A stretch of DNA of 64,000 nt from Planctomycetota bacterium (GTDB lineage: Bacteria; Planctomycetota; Phycisphaerae; Sedimentisphaerales; Anaerohalosphaeraceae). Each line of letters starts with the position of its first letter. Position 1 is the stretch's first letter. The notes below the pieces were generated by a model. That model saw only the letters and a program-made list of their open reading frames with translations, did no database searches and had not been told where the DNA came from. The position numbers and the translations under genes are program-made. The DNA lies in contig JAKPDO010000037.1 of assembly GCA_029552545.1 (NCBI GenBank), forward strand, positions 124,001-188,000. Direction: 5' to 3'. Below are positions 40,799-49,573 of this stretch, piece after piece.

Positions 40799-42763
40799 AT
40801 GGCTTCGTCCTTTTCAATCCGCCAAAGACCGTCCCGAACGGCTGTATTGTACCTGGTCTGTTTTTCTTTGCCGTTTTTCCCCGTCCGCGGATCGGCTCAA
40901 TCCTCATCAGTCAATCCCACTGCTCTGACAGGCCCTTACTCCGTCCAGAAAGATGAAAACGGAAAATACTGGTTCGTCGATTCCGCAGGCCGACGATTCC
41001 TTTCGCTCGGCATCAACAACATCAACGCCGAGCCCTTCCGTCCACGCCCGAACACCCAGTATTACAATCCCGTCCCGACCCTTTTTAAAGGGGATTTTAA
41101 CGCCTGGAAGCAGGAGGTTCTGCAGCTGCTTCGGGACCACAGGTTTACCACCATCGGCGCCTGGTCCGACGGACGCCTGTATGACGGCCCCATCCCGGGC
41201 ACCATCTGCCTATATGTGGCCGCCCACGGCTCCGACCGCTGTCTGGACGCCCTTCGTCCGGACTTTGAGAAACGCGTCCGCCAAAACATCCAAACCGTCC
41301 TCGACCGATACCCTCACAGAAACAATCTGCTCGGGGTCTTTCTGGACAACGAAATGCCCTGGTACGGCCATGCTCCCTGGGGCGAAATCCCCAACTCCAC
41401 GCTCCTCGAAGCCGCCCTGGCCCTGCCCAAAGAGGATGCCGCTCATCAGGCCGCCGTCAAATTTCTCCAGCAGCGATACACTTCTGCAGAAAATCTCAGC
41501 CAAACCTGGGGCAAGCCGCTCGACTCCTGGGACAACCTGACCGCCGACTATGCCCGCTCCTGCCTGAGTCCGGCGGCCCATCAGGACCGACAGGCCTTCA
41601 TCGGTTATGCCGCCGACGCTTTCTTTCGCATCTCCACCCAAATCGTTCGCCAAATGATGCCCGGTGTGCTCATTTTAGGCACCCGTTTTGCCGCTTATGC
41701 TCCTCAGCCGGTCATCGAGGCCTGCGGACGGTATTGCGATGTTATCTCTTTCAATGATTATCGCGCCGCCCCTGCAGCCGATCCGGATATGATTGCCCGC
41801 TACTGGATTTGGGGCGGACAGAAACCCCTGCTTATCACGGAATATTCCTGGCGTGCCGAAGAAAACACTAGCGGCAACCCCAACACCGGCGGTGCCGGCG
41901 CCGTCGTGAAAACCCAGGCCCAGCGTGCTGAAAACTATCAAAAATATGTCGAAGACCTTTTGTCTTACTCCATCGTGATTGGGGCTCATTGGTTCGAATT
42001 TGCCGACCAGTCCCCGCAAGGCCGGTTTGACGGCGAAAACTCCAATTACGGCATTGTAGATATTTATCATCGCCAGTACACAGAATTGCTCGCTGCAATG
42101 AAGCAAACCAATACACGAATCGCCGAAATCCACGCTAAATCTCCAAAAACAGCTCCGACTGAACTACCCAAACCCAAAAAAGTGCGACTCGAAATCGCCC
42201 AGCGTCCCGAACGCCCCCCCTTCATCAACCTGCTCCACGCGGAACCGCTTAAAAATCCCGAACTTTTTCAGGCACCGGATGCCTCTATCCGTCTGGAGGC
42301 CCTTGCTCAAAACCAGGGCGTCCAGGTTCTGCTGGAAACCGGATGCGACTGGGGCTGCGGCCTGCTCCTGTTCGGCCCCAAAGACGCCAAAAGGGCTCAA
42401 GGACTCGATTTCGCTTCTGATCTGGACGGCTACAGTGCTGTCGAACTCGATGCTGAAATCCCGCAAGCCCTTGCTTTTCAATGCTTTATAGACGAGGCGG
42501 GAGTCGACCGCCCTGACGCCGCCTCCTATGACACCCGGGCCGGCGACGATGCCGAAAGTTTCATTTTCCCCCTCATTCACGGCAGCGGAACCCGCAAAAT
42601 CTACCGGCTGAACCTGACGGAACTGGAGCCAAGAACCGCCTGGGGCAATCAAAAAGGGGCCGGCCGAGTGGACCTGTTCGCCCTCAAAGGCATTGGCCTG
42701 TACTTCCCCGGCAGTCAGGGAAGCCACACGGTCAAACTTTATGCCCTCAAACTCGTCCGATAA
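40799..42763 (+). CDS. Secreted clan GH-A glycosidase, GH50/agarase-like
   Basis: 654 residues from ATG 40799, 8 nt after AGGAG; ATG 40793 is too close to the site. Signal peptide to about residue 33. An N-terminal SGPYxVQKDENGKYWFVDSAGRRFLSLGIN-type start is followed by a TIM barrel with the candidate acid/base in GVFLDNEMPW and the candidate nucleophile in LLITEYSWRAEEN, the pattern of GH50 beta-agarases and related GH-A enzymes. The C-terminal about 200 residues are beta-rich (CBM-like). Substrate may be a galactan, but family placement is by motif only. Regulated by the LacI-type operator; first gene of a plus-strand set with LacI, phosphorylase and GH16. Confidence 0.75.
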   Translation: MASSFSIRQRPSRTAVLYLVCFSLPFFPVRGSAQSSSVNPTALTGPYSVQKDENGKYWFVDSAGRRFLSLGINNINAEPFRPRPNTQYYNPVPTLFKGDFNAWKQEVLQLLRDHRFTTIGAWSDGRLYDGPIPGTICLYVAAHGSDRCLDALRPDFEKRVRQNIQTVLDRYPHRNNLLGVFLDNEMPWYGHAPWGEIPNSTLLEAALALPKEDAAHQAAVKFLQQRYTSAENLSQTWGKPLDSWDNLTADYARSCLSPAAHQDRQAFIGYAADAFFRISTQIVRQMMPGVLILGTRFAAYAPQPVIEACGRYCDVISFNDYRAAPAADPDMIARYWIWGGQKPLLITEYSWRAEENTSGNPNTGGAGAVVKTQAQRAENYQKYVEDLLSYSIVIGAHWFEFADQSPQGRFDGENSNYGIVDIYHRQYTELLAAMKQTNTRIAEIHAKSPKTAPTELPKPKKVRLEIAQRPERPPFINLLHAEPLKNPELFQAPDASIRLEALAQNQGVQVLLETGCDWGCGLLLFGPKDAKRAQGLDFASDLDGYSAVELDAEIPQALAFQCFIDEAGVDRPDAASYDTRAGDDAESFIFPLIHGSGTRKIYRLNLTELEPRTAWGNQKGAGRVDLFALKGIGLYFPGSQGSHTVKLYALKLVR

Positions 42764-42804
42764 TTCTCCGCCCTGCCCCGCGGCCTTTCCCTCAAAAAGA
42801 ATCG

Positions 42805-42833
42805 TTGACATCGGACATCTGAAAAGATATAAT
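42805..42833 (+). promoter_or_regulatory. Perfect consensus promoter of the LacI-family gene
   Basis: TTGACA (42805-42810), 17-bp spacer, TATAAT (42828-42833): an exact sigma-70 consensus. The start would be near 42840, at the edge of the operator 42841-42858. Such a strong promoter under its own repressor fits autorepression, and it would also drive the phosphorylase and GH16 genes. Confidence 0.8.
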
Positions 42834-42840
42834 ACTTGCA

Positions 42841-42858
42841 TAAGCAAACGGTTTCTAA
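42841..42858. promoter_or_regulatory. LacI-type operator at the regulator's own promoter
   Basis: TAAGCAAACGGTTTCTAA has a central CG and strong dyad symmetry, placed at +1 to +18 of the consensus promoter. It shares the core AGCAA-CGGTTT with the sites at 36339 and 40744. Confidence 0.75.
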
Positions 42859-42898
42859 TTGCGTTTTTGAACAGGAAAACAAGAAGGAACTTTCAACG

Positions 42899-43942
42899 AT
42901 GAAATCGACGGCTCCAAGTTTGAGTGACGTAGCCGCCCAAGCGGGCGTCAGCAAATCCACCGTCAGCCGCATCCTGAACAACCGGCTCGGAAACGGCTTC
43001 TCCGTCAAAGAGGAAGTGCGGCAGCGCGTCCTCGAAATCGCCCGCAAACTGAACTACCGCCCCAACCTCATCGCCAAGAGTCTGACGATGCGGTCCACCA
43101 AGATGATTCACATCATCGGCGGCAATCACGCCCTCAGCCAGCTCGGAAACATCTATCAGACCGTCGTCAACCACATCACCGAAGTCATCGACTCCCAGGG
43201 GCAGGGTTTTGACGTCACCGTCGATATGTCCAAACACAGGCCGGACGAAAGCGAAATGCCCGCCTGGAAAATCGACGGAGCCGTCATCCTTGCCCGCTGC
43301 ACCGAACCGACCATGGACGAAATCCTTCAATTGGGCATCCCCTATGTCGTCATCAACGGCCCCGCCCCTGCAGGCGGCACCTCCGTCGTCCCCGATGACG
43401 TCCAGGGAACCCGCCTGGCCCTCAAACATCTGATGGAACTGGGCCATCGCAAAATCGCCTATACGCCCCCGCCCCGAAAATATATGATGGTCGGCCATTC
43501 GAGCATCACAGACCGCCAGGAAACGTATCTGGCCCAAATGAAAAAAAACGGCCTCGACCCCATCATTAGCCCCCACGATGTCCTCGACGATACCGAAAAA
43601 CTGCTCCGGGATTTGGTGTTCGAAAAAAAGGCAACCGCCATCCTGGCTTATGGACATATGGAAGCCCTCAACCTTCTGCAGGCCGCACACTCCCTCGAAA
43701 TCCCTGTCCCCGAACGGCTCAGTGTGATGTGCTTCTGCGACCATTATGCCAACAGAATTATGAGCCCGGGGTTGACCTTTATTGACCTCGGTTCCGCTCA
43801 AATGGGAACCCTCGCTGCCCAACTGCTTCTTGAACAAATCACGCAGCCCGAAAAGCAAAAACCCAAACGGGTGGTCCTCGACGAAACGCTCTGCGTTCGG
43901 AGCACCACTGCACCGCCTCCTTCGGACGAACAGCTCGCTTGA
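42899..43942 (+). CDS. LacI-family transcriptional regulator
   Basis: 347 residues from ATG 42899 (AAGAAGGA upstream). The N-terminal helix-turn-helix PSLSDVAAQAGVSKSTVSRILNN (about 7-30) and hinge helix LNYRPNLIAKSL are canonical LacI. The periplasmic-binding-protein-like effector domain follows (about 65-345), with a GHRKIAY segment. It probably represses the operators at 36339, 36578, 40744 and 42841 and releases them on binding a sugar from the polymer. The stop is 12 nt before the phosphorylase gene, so they are co-transcribed. Confidence 0.93.
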   Translation: MKSTAPSLSDVAAQAGVSKSTVSRILNNRLGNGFSVKEEVRQRVLEIARKLNYRPNLIAKSLTMRSTKMIHIIGGNHALSQLGNIYQTVVNHITEVIDSQGQGFDVTVDMSKHRPDESEMPAWKIDGAVILARCTEPTMDEILQLGIPYVVINGPAPAGGTSVVPDDVQGTRLALKHLMELGHRKIAYTPPPRKYMMVGHSSITDRQETYLAQMKKNGLDPIISPHDVLDDTEKLLRDLVFEKKATAILAYGHMEALNLLQAAHSLEIPVPERLSVMCFCDHYANRIMSPGLTFIDLGSAQMGTLAAQLLLEQITQPEKQKPKRVVLDETLCVRSTTAPPPSDEQLA

Positions 43943-43954
43943 ACAGGGAACTCT

Positions 43955-46900
43955 ATGAAAACCAAAATCGCCAACCCAAAAATCGCCCAGCCGAAAACAG
44001 AGCCGCCCTCCGGCTGTCTGCTCGAGTCCGGCGGTGCCTTCCGCATCGACCAATATGACAGTCGGCCGGCCTTTGCCGGATTCCTCCCCGGAATCGGCGG
44101 ACCGGACGGTGTGCCTCTCTGGTGCCTCTATGTCAACCGCGGACAAGCCGTCTCCTCTTTCGGTGTCGCCAACAAAAATCACGCCATCCTCGAATTTCTG
44201 CCCGCCAACTGGGCGTATCAGATGACGCCGATCCAGGGCTTCCGCACCTTCTGCTTCGCTGATGAGGTCTTTTTGGAACCCTTTGGCCTTCGCAGCCGCC
44301 CGGCCGACAGCGTTCGGCGTACTCTTTGGATCGAGATGGACCGCATCAAAATCCGGGAAGACAACGAGCCCTTCGGCCTGCGGTTCGAAGTCGTCTATTT
44401 TTCTCCCGTCAATCAGCCGCTCGGCTCACTCATTCGTCTTCTGACCGTCTCGAACCTGACCGCCAAAACCAGAAAACTCTTCCTTCTCGACGGGCTGGCG
44501 CAGATTCTCCCGGCGGGCTTTACGGAACTGGGCATCAAAACCATGCGCCGAATCTACGAGGCCTATGCCTCTGTTCGGCTCATTGACGGCCGTATCCCGT
44601 TTTATGCCGCTCGGGTTCGGGTTCACGACGAGGCCGAAGTCGAAGAGGTGCAAAGCGGAAACTTCTACGCCTCCTGGCTCAGTGACAGCGATTATCTGCT
44701 GCCCATCGAACCCTATTACGACCCCGACGTTGTCTTCGGCACCGACCAGGACCTCCTCCTGCCGCGGCACTTTACCCCGCAGGGGCTGCCCGACCGTTCC
44801 CGTCAGGTCGGGGAAAACAAACTCCCCTGTGCTCTGACTCCGGTGCAAACCGCTCTGGGACCGCAGGAATCCCTCGTTTTGGTTTCCATTGCCGGAATGG
44901 CTCCGAACGAATCGCTCCTGAAGGCCTTTCTGGCAACCTTCCAGAATCTGTCGGATTTCGAATCCGCCTCTCGGCAGAGCCGCAAAACCATCGAAACGCT
45001 CACGGCTCCCGCTTTTACGCTTTCCGCCGATCCGCGTCTGGACGGCTACGCCCGTCAGAACTTCCTCGACAATGTCCTCCGCGGGGGCATCCCGTATTCG
45101 CTGCCTTCCCGCCGGGGACCTGTCCTGCTGCATCTGTACTCCCGAAGACACGGCGACGCCGAACGGGACTACAATTTCTTTGACCTGCCGGCATGCCCTC
45201 TGTCCAGTGGGGAAGGGAATTACCGCGACATCTGCCAGAACCGCCGAAACAACCTCTGGTTCTACCCCCAAACGGCGGATGCAGAAATCCGGATGTTTGC
45301 CTCCCTCCTCCAGCCGGACGGCTACAATCCTTTGTCTGTCAAAGGATACCGGTGGCTCTGGCCGCAAAGCGAAAATCCTCTGCACATCTGTCCTTCGGAT
45401 GATTCCGCGGCACAAGAGGCCTTCGCATCCATTCTGAAACGGCCCTTCCTGCCCGGAGAACTCCTGGCCTGGGCCAACCTGTATGCCCCTAATCTTCCCG
45501 CCCGGCACTCCTGGCTTGAACAGATTCTTTCCCGCTGCGACGTTCATCTGGAGGCCAGCGGCCACGAAGGCGGGTATTGGATTGACCACTGGACCTACAT
45601 CACCGACCTGCTTGAATCCTATGAGACCCTTTACCCGGAACGCATCCAAACCATTCTCACAGAGCCCGCCGATATCGAATGGTTCTGTGAACCGGCTCAG
45701 GTTGTGGACCGCCGACAAAAATATCTCCTGCGGAAAAAAGGGCTCCGGCAGCTGCACGCCGTTCAGGATGCTCCCTGTCCGCCGGTCCCTCTGCCGCCGG
45801 TGACGCTCTTCGGCAAACTCTGCGCCCTGCTGGCCCTCAAAACCGTCTCGCTCGACTTTGAAGGCCGCGGCGTTGAAATGGAAGCGGGCCGGCCCGGCTG
45901 GAACGATGCCCTCAACGGCCTGCCCGGCCTGTTCGGCTCCTCCACCTGTGAGACGGCGGAAATCTGCCGGCTGACCCGCTGGCTCCTGCGCATCCTCCCG
46001 ACAATTCCCGACACCCGCTTCCCAGAGGCCGTGGCCGAACTGCTCGAAAATGTCCTGGCCGATGTCCGTTCAGATTATTCCTGGCATCGAGCCGCCGATA
46101 TCCGGGAGTCCTACCGCCGAAAAATCTATCAAAACAGCTCCGACAAAACCCGGCTCGTCAAAGGAGCCGTACTCAAAAAACTGCTGCAGGGCATTCTGGC
46201 CCGCTGTGAAAAAGCCGTTCAGGAGTCCATCAACCCCCAAAACGGCCTCCTGCATACGTACTATTTTCATATTCCGCAGCCGTCCTCTGCCGGCCGCCTT
46301 GAAGACATCCGCTCGTTTGAGGCCCATCCGCTGCCGCTCTTCCTCGAAGGGCAGGTCCACTGGCTGCGCATCTGCGATACCCAAACCGCCCGCCGCATTT
46401 CCGCCGCCGTCCGGCAAAGTCCTCTGCTCGACCCGCAGCTGAAGATGTACAAACTCAACGAATCGCTGGAGTCCTGCTCTCCGGAAATTGGACGGGCTCG
46501 GACTTTCACGCGCGGCTGGTTCGAAAACGAATCCGTCTGGCTTCACATGACCTACAAATACCTCCTTGAACTGCTCAAGCACGGCCTGTATGAGGACTTC
46601 TTCGAGGATGCCCAAACGATGCTCGTGCCTTTTATGAAGCCGGAGGTGTACGGACGCAGCATCCTCGAAAACAGCTCTTTTATCGCCTCCTCCGTCTGTC
46701 CGGACCCCGAGGCCCGCGGACGCGGCTTTGTCGCCCGCCTGTCCGGCAGCACTGCCGAATTTATCCACATCTGGCTCCTGCTGACCGTCGGTGCCCGGCC
46801 TTTCCGACTGGATGCCGGCCGGCTCCTTTTTGAGCCCGCCCCGGCCCTGCCCGGCGAGTGGTTTACCCGGCAGCCGCACACAATTCGATGGAAGGACCGT

Positions 46901-47125
46901 TCTTTCCTGATTCCGGAAAACGCCTTTGCCTGTGCCCTGCTCGGGGATATTTTGCTGGTCTATCACAACCCGGCTCGAAAAAACACCTACGGACCGTCAT
47001 CCGTCCGGCCGGTTCAGTATATTCTGGATGAACAAATAACAATCACAAATTCGTATTTGCTTGACGAAACAGCCCAGAAAATTCGTGACCGAAAAATCGA
47101 CCGTATCGACATCCATTTGGGCTGA
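43955..47125 (+). CDS. Large GH94-related (cellobiose phosphorylase-like) carbohydrate phosphorylase
   Basis: 1056 residues, no signal peptide, so cytoplasmic. The N-terminal beta-sandwich carries FAGFLPGIGGPDGVPLWCLYVNRGQ and SSFGVANKNHAILEF, and the later (alpha/alpha)6 region has GHEGGYWIDHWTYITDLLESYETLYPE, where the Asp is a candidate general acid. These features match proteins annotated as cellobiose phosphorylase in Firmicutes and Planctomycetota, and the length is close to GH161 beta-1,3-glucan phosphorylases, but I cannot decide between GH94, GH149 and GH161. With the GH16 enzyme next to it and the transporter at 39188, phosphorolysis of imported beta-1,3-gluco-oligosaccharides is a reasonable hypothesis. 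Confidence 0.65.
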   Translation: MKTKIANPKIAQPKTEPPSGCLLESGGAFRIDQYDSRPAFAGFLPGIGGPDGVPLWCLYVNRGQAVSSFGVANKNHAILEFLPANWAYQMTPIQGFRTFCFADEVFLEPFGLRSRPADSVRRTLWIEMDRIKIREDNEPFGLRFEVVYFSPVNQPLGSLIRLLTVSNLTAKTRKLFLLDGLAQILPAGFTELGIKTMRRIYEAYASVRLIDGRIPFYAARVRVHDEAEVEEVQSGNFYASWLSDSDYLLPIEPYYDPDVVFGTDQDLLLPRHFTPQGLPDRSRQVGENKLPCALTPVQTALGPQESLVLVSIAGMAPNESLLKAFLATFQNLSDFESASRQSRKTIETLTAPAFTLSADPRLDGYARQNFLDNVLRGGIPYSLPSRRGPVLLHLYSRRHGDAERDYNFFDLPACPLSSGEGNYRDICQNRRNNLWFYPQTADAEIRMFASLLQPDGYNPLSVKGYRWLWPQSENPLHICPSDDSAAQEAFASILKRPFLPGELLAWANLYAPNLPARHSWLEQILSRCDVHLEASGHEGGYWIDHWTYITDLLESYETLYPERIQTILTEPADIEWFCEPAQVVDRRQKYLLRKKGLRQLHAVQDAPCPPVPLPPVTLFGKLCALLALKTVSLDFEGRGVEMEAGRPGWNDALNGLPGLFGSSTCETAEICRLTRWLLRILPTIPDTRFPEAVAELLENVLADVRSDYSWHRAADIRESYRRKIYQNSSDKTRLVKGAVLKKLLQGILARCEKAVQESINPQNGLLHTYYFHIPQPSSAGRLEDIRSFEAHPLPLFLEGQVHWLRICDTQTARRISAAVRQSPLLDPQLKMYKLNESLESCSPEIGRARTFTRGWFENESVWLHMTYKYLLELLKHGLYEDFFEDAQTMLVPFMKPEVYGRSILENSSFIASSVCPDPEARGRGFVARLSGSTAEFIHIWLLLTVGARPFRLDAGRLLFEPAPALPGEWFTRQPHTIRWKDRSFLIPENAFACALLGDILLVYHNPARKNTYGPSSVRPVQYILDEQITITNSYLLDETAQKIRDRKIDRIDIHLG

Positions 47126-47134
47126 CAAATTCCG

Positions 47135-47200
47135 GACAACTGACAACTGACGACTGATAACTGATGACTGATAACTGATGACTGATAACTGATAACTGAC
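47135..47200. repeat. Heptanucleotide tandem repeat (nine units)
   Basis: Nine consecutive 7-bp units of the form GAYRACT (GACAACT, GACGACT, GATAACT, GATGACT) fill the gap between the phosphorylase and GH16 genes. A second array of the same units is at 55472-55506. The repeat ends 13 nt before the GH16 start, so it lies in the leader of that gene. Confidence 0.85.
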
Positions 47201-47213
47201 TCGGGGGTATCCA

Positions 47214-48668
47214 ATGCTGCGAACCGCCTCAATCTTCTGGCTTTTAACTTTCGCCTCTTTTCTCTATGGGCAAAACCTGCTGGTCAACGGCGATTTTGAA
47301 TCCGGACTCATCAAAGGCCACTTCGCCAACGGGTACCCCGACAACTGGCAGGGCTGGGGTACCAACGGCTGGCATCATTCCGACGTCGGCTACCGCAAAG
47401 ACAATTACGGCATCGCTATCTGGGACAACGACACCGGCCTGTCCCAGTCTGTTCCCGTCACCGCCGGTATGCAGCTCCAGGTCTCCGGCGAGATGATTTC
47501 CCACACCATCGAAGTCCTCGTAAACAAACGAGCCCTGATAAAAATCGAGTTCTGGAACGGCCCCGCCCCCTCCGGCACAAAAATCTCCGAAACCATTGTC
47601 GGCACCCTGACACCCTCTCACACCGCGGGCACCTGGTACACCTTCACACAAACCCTCACCGTGCCCGCATCAGCCAACTTGGCCCGGCTCCTCTGCTATA
47701 CCGTCTCTACCGGCTCTCCCTCCACAGGCAAGGCCTTCTGGGACAACCTGTCCATCGAAGACGGCCAGGTCATCAATGACCCCGATTACAACCTCGACCA
47801 AATTATTAATCTGCTCGATTTCGCCCCGCTGGCTTCCGCCTGGCTTACGGAATCGGCTTCCTACAACCTCAGCGGACAAAACTGGCTCACCCTCGAAGAC
47901 CTCGACGTCTTCTGCTCCCGCTGGCTGGACAGCCCGCCCCAGTACCCCGGCTATCGGTTTGTCTGGTCGGACGAATTCGACGGCACCTCCATCGATACCG
48001 CCAACTGGACATGGGAAATCGGCGCCGGCGGCTGGGGCAACAACGAACTGCAGTACTACACCGATCATCCGGACAATTCCTATATCGAAAACGGCTGTCT
48101 GGTTATCGCCGCCCGCAAAAATCACCTCGGAAAGGAGTACACCTCCGCCCGGCTCAAAACCCAAAACAAACGTTCCTTCTGCAAAGGCCGAATGGAAGCC
48201 CGCATCAAGCTGCCCGTTGGCGGAAAAGGAATCTGGCCCGCCTTCTGGATGCTCGGAAACAGCGTCTCCACAATCGGCTGGCCTGAATGCGGCGAAATCG
48301 ACATTATGGAGGCCATCAATTCTCTCTCCAGAATCTATGGAACCCTCCATTACGGCAGCAGCAATCCCTACATTCACGACTCCAACGGCGGCTCCTACAG
48401 TCCCGCCCAAAGCCCCACGCAGGATTTCCACATCTACGCAATCGAATGGGACACCAATCAAATCCGCTGGTACTACGACAGCATCAATTACTACACCACC
48501 TCTAACTGGTGGTCCAACGACCCTTACCCGGCCCCCTTCAATCAGCCGTTTTTCTTCATTGTCAACATCGCCGTCGGCGGCAACTGGCCCGGTTATCCGG
48601 ACAGTACCACGCCCTTCCCCCAGCTGATGTACATCGACTACATCCGGGTTTACGAAAAAATCAACTGA
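47214..48668 (+). CDS. Secreted GH16 glucanase (laminarinase-like) with CBM and internal dockerin-like segment
   Basis: 484 residues. Signal peptide (MLRTASIFWLLTFASFLYG); CBM4/9-like domain about 20-180 (LLVNGDFESG ... GKAFWDNLSIEDG); a dockerin-like segment about 185-240 (DYNLDQIINLLDFAPLASAWL, then LTLEDLDVFCSRWL); GH16 catalytic domain about 245-484 with WSDEFDGTSID, WTWEIGAGGWGNNELQYYT and the active-site ExDxxE at E361-D363-E366 (GEIDIMEAI). The bulge-type Met and the NNELQYYT segment favour endo-beta-1,3-glucanase. Dockerin-like motifs normally end proteins here, so the internal position is unusual. GGGGGT precedes the ATG. Confidence 0.93.
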   Translation: MLRTASIFWLLTFASFLYGQNLLVNGDFESGLIKGHFANGYPDNWQGWGTNGWHHSDVGYRKDNYGIAIWDNDTGLSQSVPVTAGMQLQVSGEMISHTIEVLVNKRALIKIEFWNGPAPSGTKISETIVGTLTPSHTAGTWYTFTQTLTVPASANLARLLCYTVSTGSPSTGKAFWDNLSIEDGQVINDPDYNLDQIINLLDFAPLASAWLTESASYNLSGQNWLTLEDLDVFCSRWLDSPPQYPGYRFVWSDEFDGTSIDTANWTWEIGAGGWGNNELQYYTDHPDNSYIENGCLVIAARKNHLGKEYTSARLKTQNKRSFCKGRMEARIKLPVGGKGIWPAFWMLGNSVSTIGWPECGEIDIMEAINSLSRIYGTLHYGSSNPYIHDSNGGSYSPAQSPTQDFHIYAIEWDTNQIRWYYDSINYYTTSNWWSNDPYPAPFNQPFFFIVNIAVGGNWPGYPDSTTPFPQLMYIDYIRVYEKIN

Positions 48669-48679
48669 ACAAAGCTGAC

Positions 48680-49552
48680 TTACGTTCGATTCTGATGCGC
48701 CAAATCCAGCAGCAGCCAGTCATCGTCCGGCACCATCTTCTCCGTCACCGGGTCCCACCGCTGCGGGGCCTTGTTCCCCCGATGGACCTCCTCTAAAAAC
48801 GGCAGAAGCGGCCGCTTGGGCGGATATTTCTCTTCCAGCCGGTCTGTCGGGTCCGGCACCCATCCAAACGCATCCCGATATTTGGCAAACCCAAACCCGT
48901 CAAAGAAATTCTCGCTGCCGATCAGCGGCATATACCACAAACTCGGCACCCCGCGAGGATTGGGCTTAATCGGCACCTGACGCTCCAAATCCGCCAGAAG
49001 ACGCTGGCCCTTTTTATCTTTCTTTTCTTCCAGATGCCGCCGCAGATGCTCCAATGCCGTAAAGACTACAGGCGGACTGACAAACAAAACCGGCTTATGC
49101 TGCAGCGACGCCACAATAATCTCATGCGGCGTGCCCACGCTGTAGATATTCGTCGGACTGTAGGCAATCAGAAAATCGCTGATGTCCACCATCCGCAGGT
49201 CCAGATGCATTATCTCCCGAAACGTCTGGCAGCATTTGCTTCGCGCCCGACGCCCCTCCTCCGTCGGCTCAAACGTCCATGTCTCCCGCAGCCGAACCGT
49301 CTGCTCTCCCTCCCGCCCGTATCCGTACATCCCCTGCACACTCGGCTTGGACCACGGGTCAAACACCGTCACCCCCAGCTCCTTGAGAAACTGTCCGACC
49401 CGCACCCGCCAGCCCCATTTTTTCTCCATCTTGCGGCTGTGAACAAAATCCATCGGGCCCGACAGATACACCCGCGCATTTTCCAGAAATCCCTTCTTCG
49501 CCCACGGAAGAATCGAATTTTTCTTCGAAGCATTCTGATTTTTCTTGGCCAT
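48680..49552 (-). CDS. Nucleoside 2-deoxyribosyltransferase-like protein
   Basis: 290 residues, cytoplasmic. The N-terminal part has ARVYLSGPMDFV and GVTVFDPWSKP, followed by DLRMVDISDFLIAYSP and YSVGTPHEIIVASLQHKPVLFV, the Rossmann-like pattern of the nucleoside 2-deoxyribosyltransferase/DUF4406 superfamily (SGPM start, DxxxxSDFLIA, GTxxEI). The C-terminal 100 residues are family-specific. True activity could be base exchange, nucleotide hydrolysis or something else; the gene stands alone, convergent to GH16 with only 11 nt between stops. Confidence 0.7.
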   Translation of the reverse strand: MAKKNQNASKKNSILPWAKKGFLENARVYLSGPMDFVHSRKMEKKWGWRVRVGQFLKELGVTVFDPWSKPSVQGMYGYGREGEQTVRLRETWTFEPTEEGRRARSKCCQTFREIMHLDLRMVDISDFLIAYSPTNIYSVGTPHEIIVASLQHKPVLFVSPPVVFTALEHLRRHLEEKKDKKGQRLLADLERQVPIKPNPRGVPSLWYMPLIGSENFFDGFGFAKYRDAFGWVPDPTDRLEEKYPPKRPLLPFLEEVHRGNKAPQRWDPVTEKMVPDDDWLLLDLAHQNRT

Positions 49553-49573
49553 TCTGAAATACTCCCATTCTTG

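Noticed and set aside
47135..47200. CRISPR array
   Set aside because: Units are 7 bp with no spacers; it is a simple tandem repeat.
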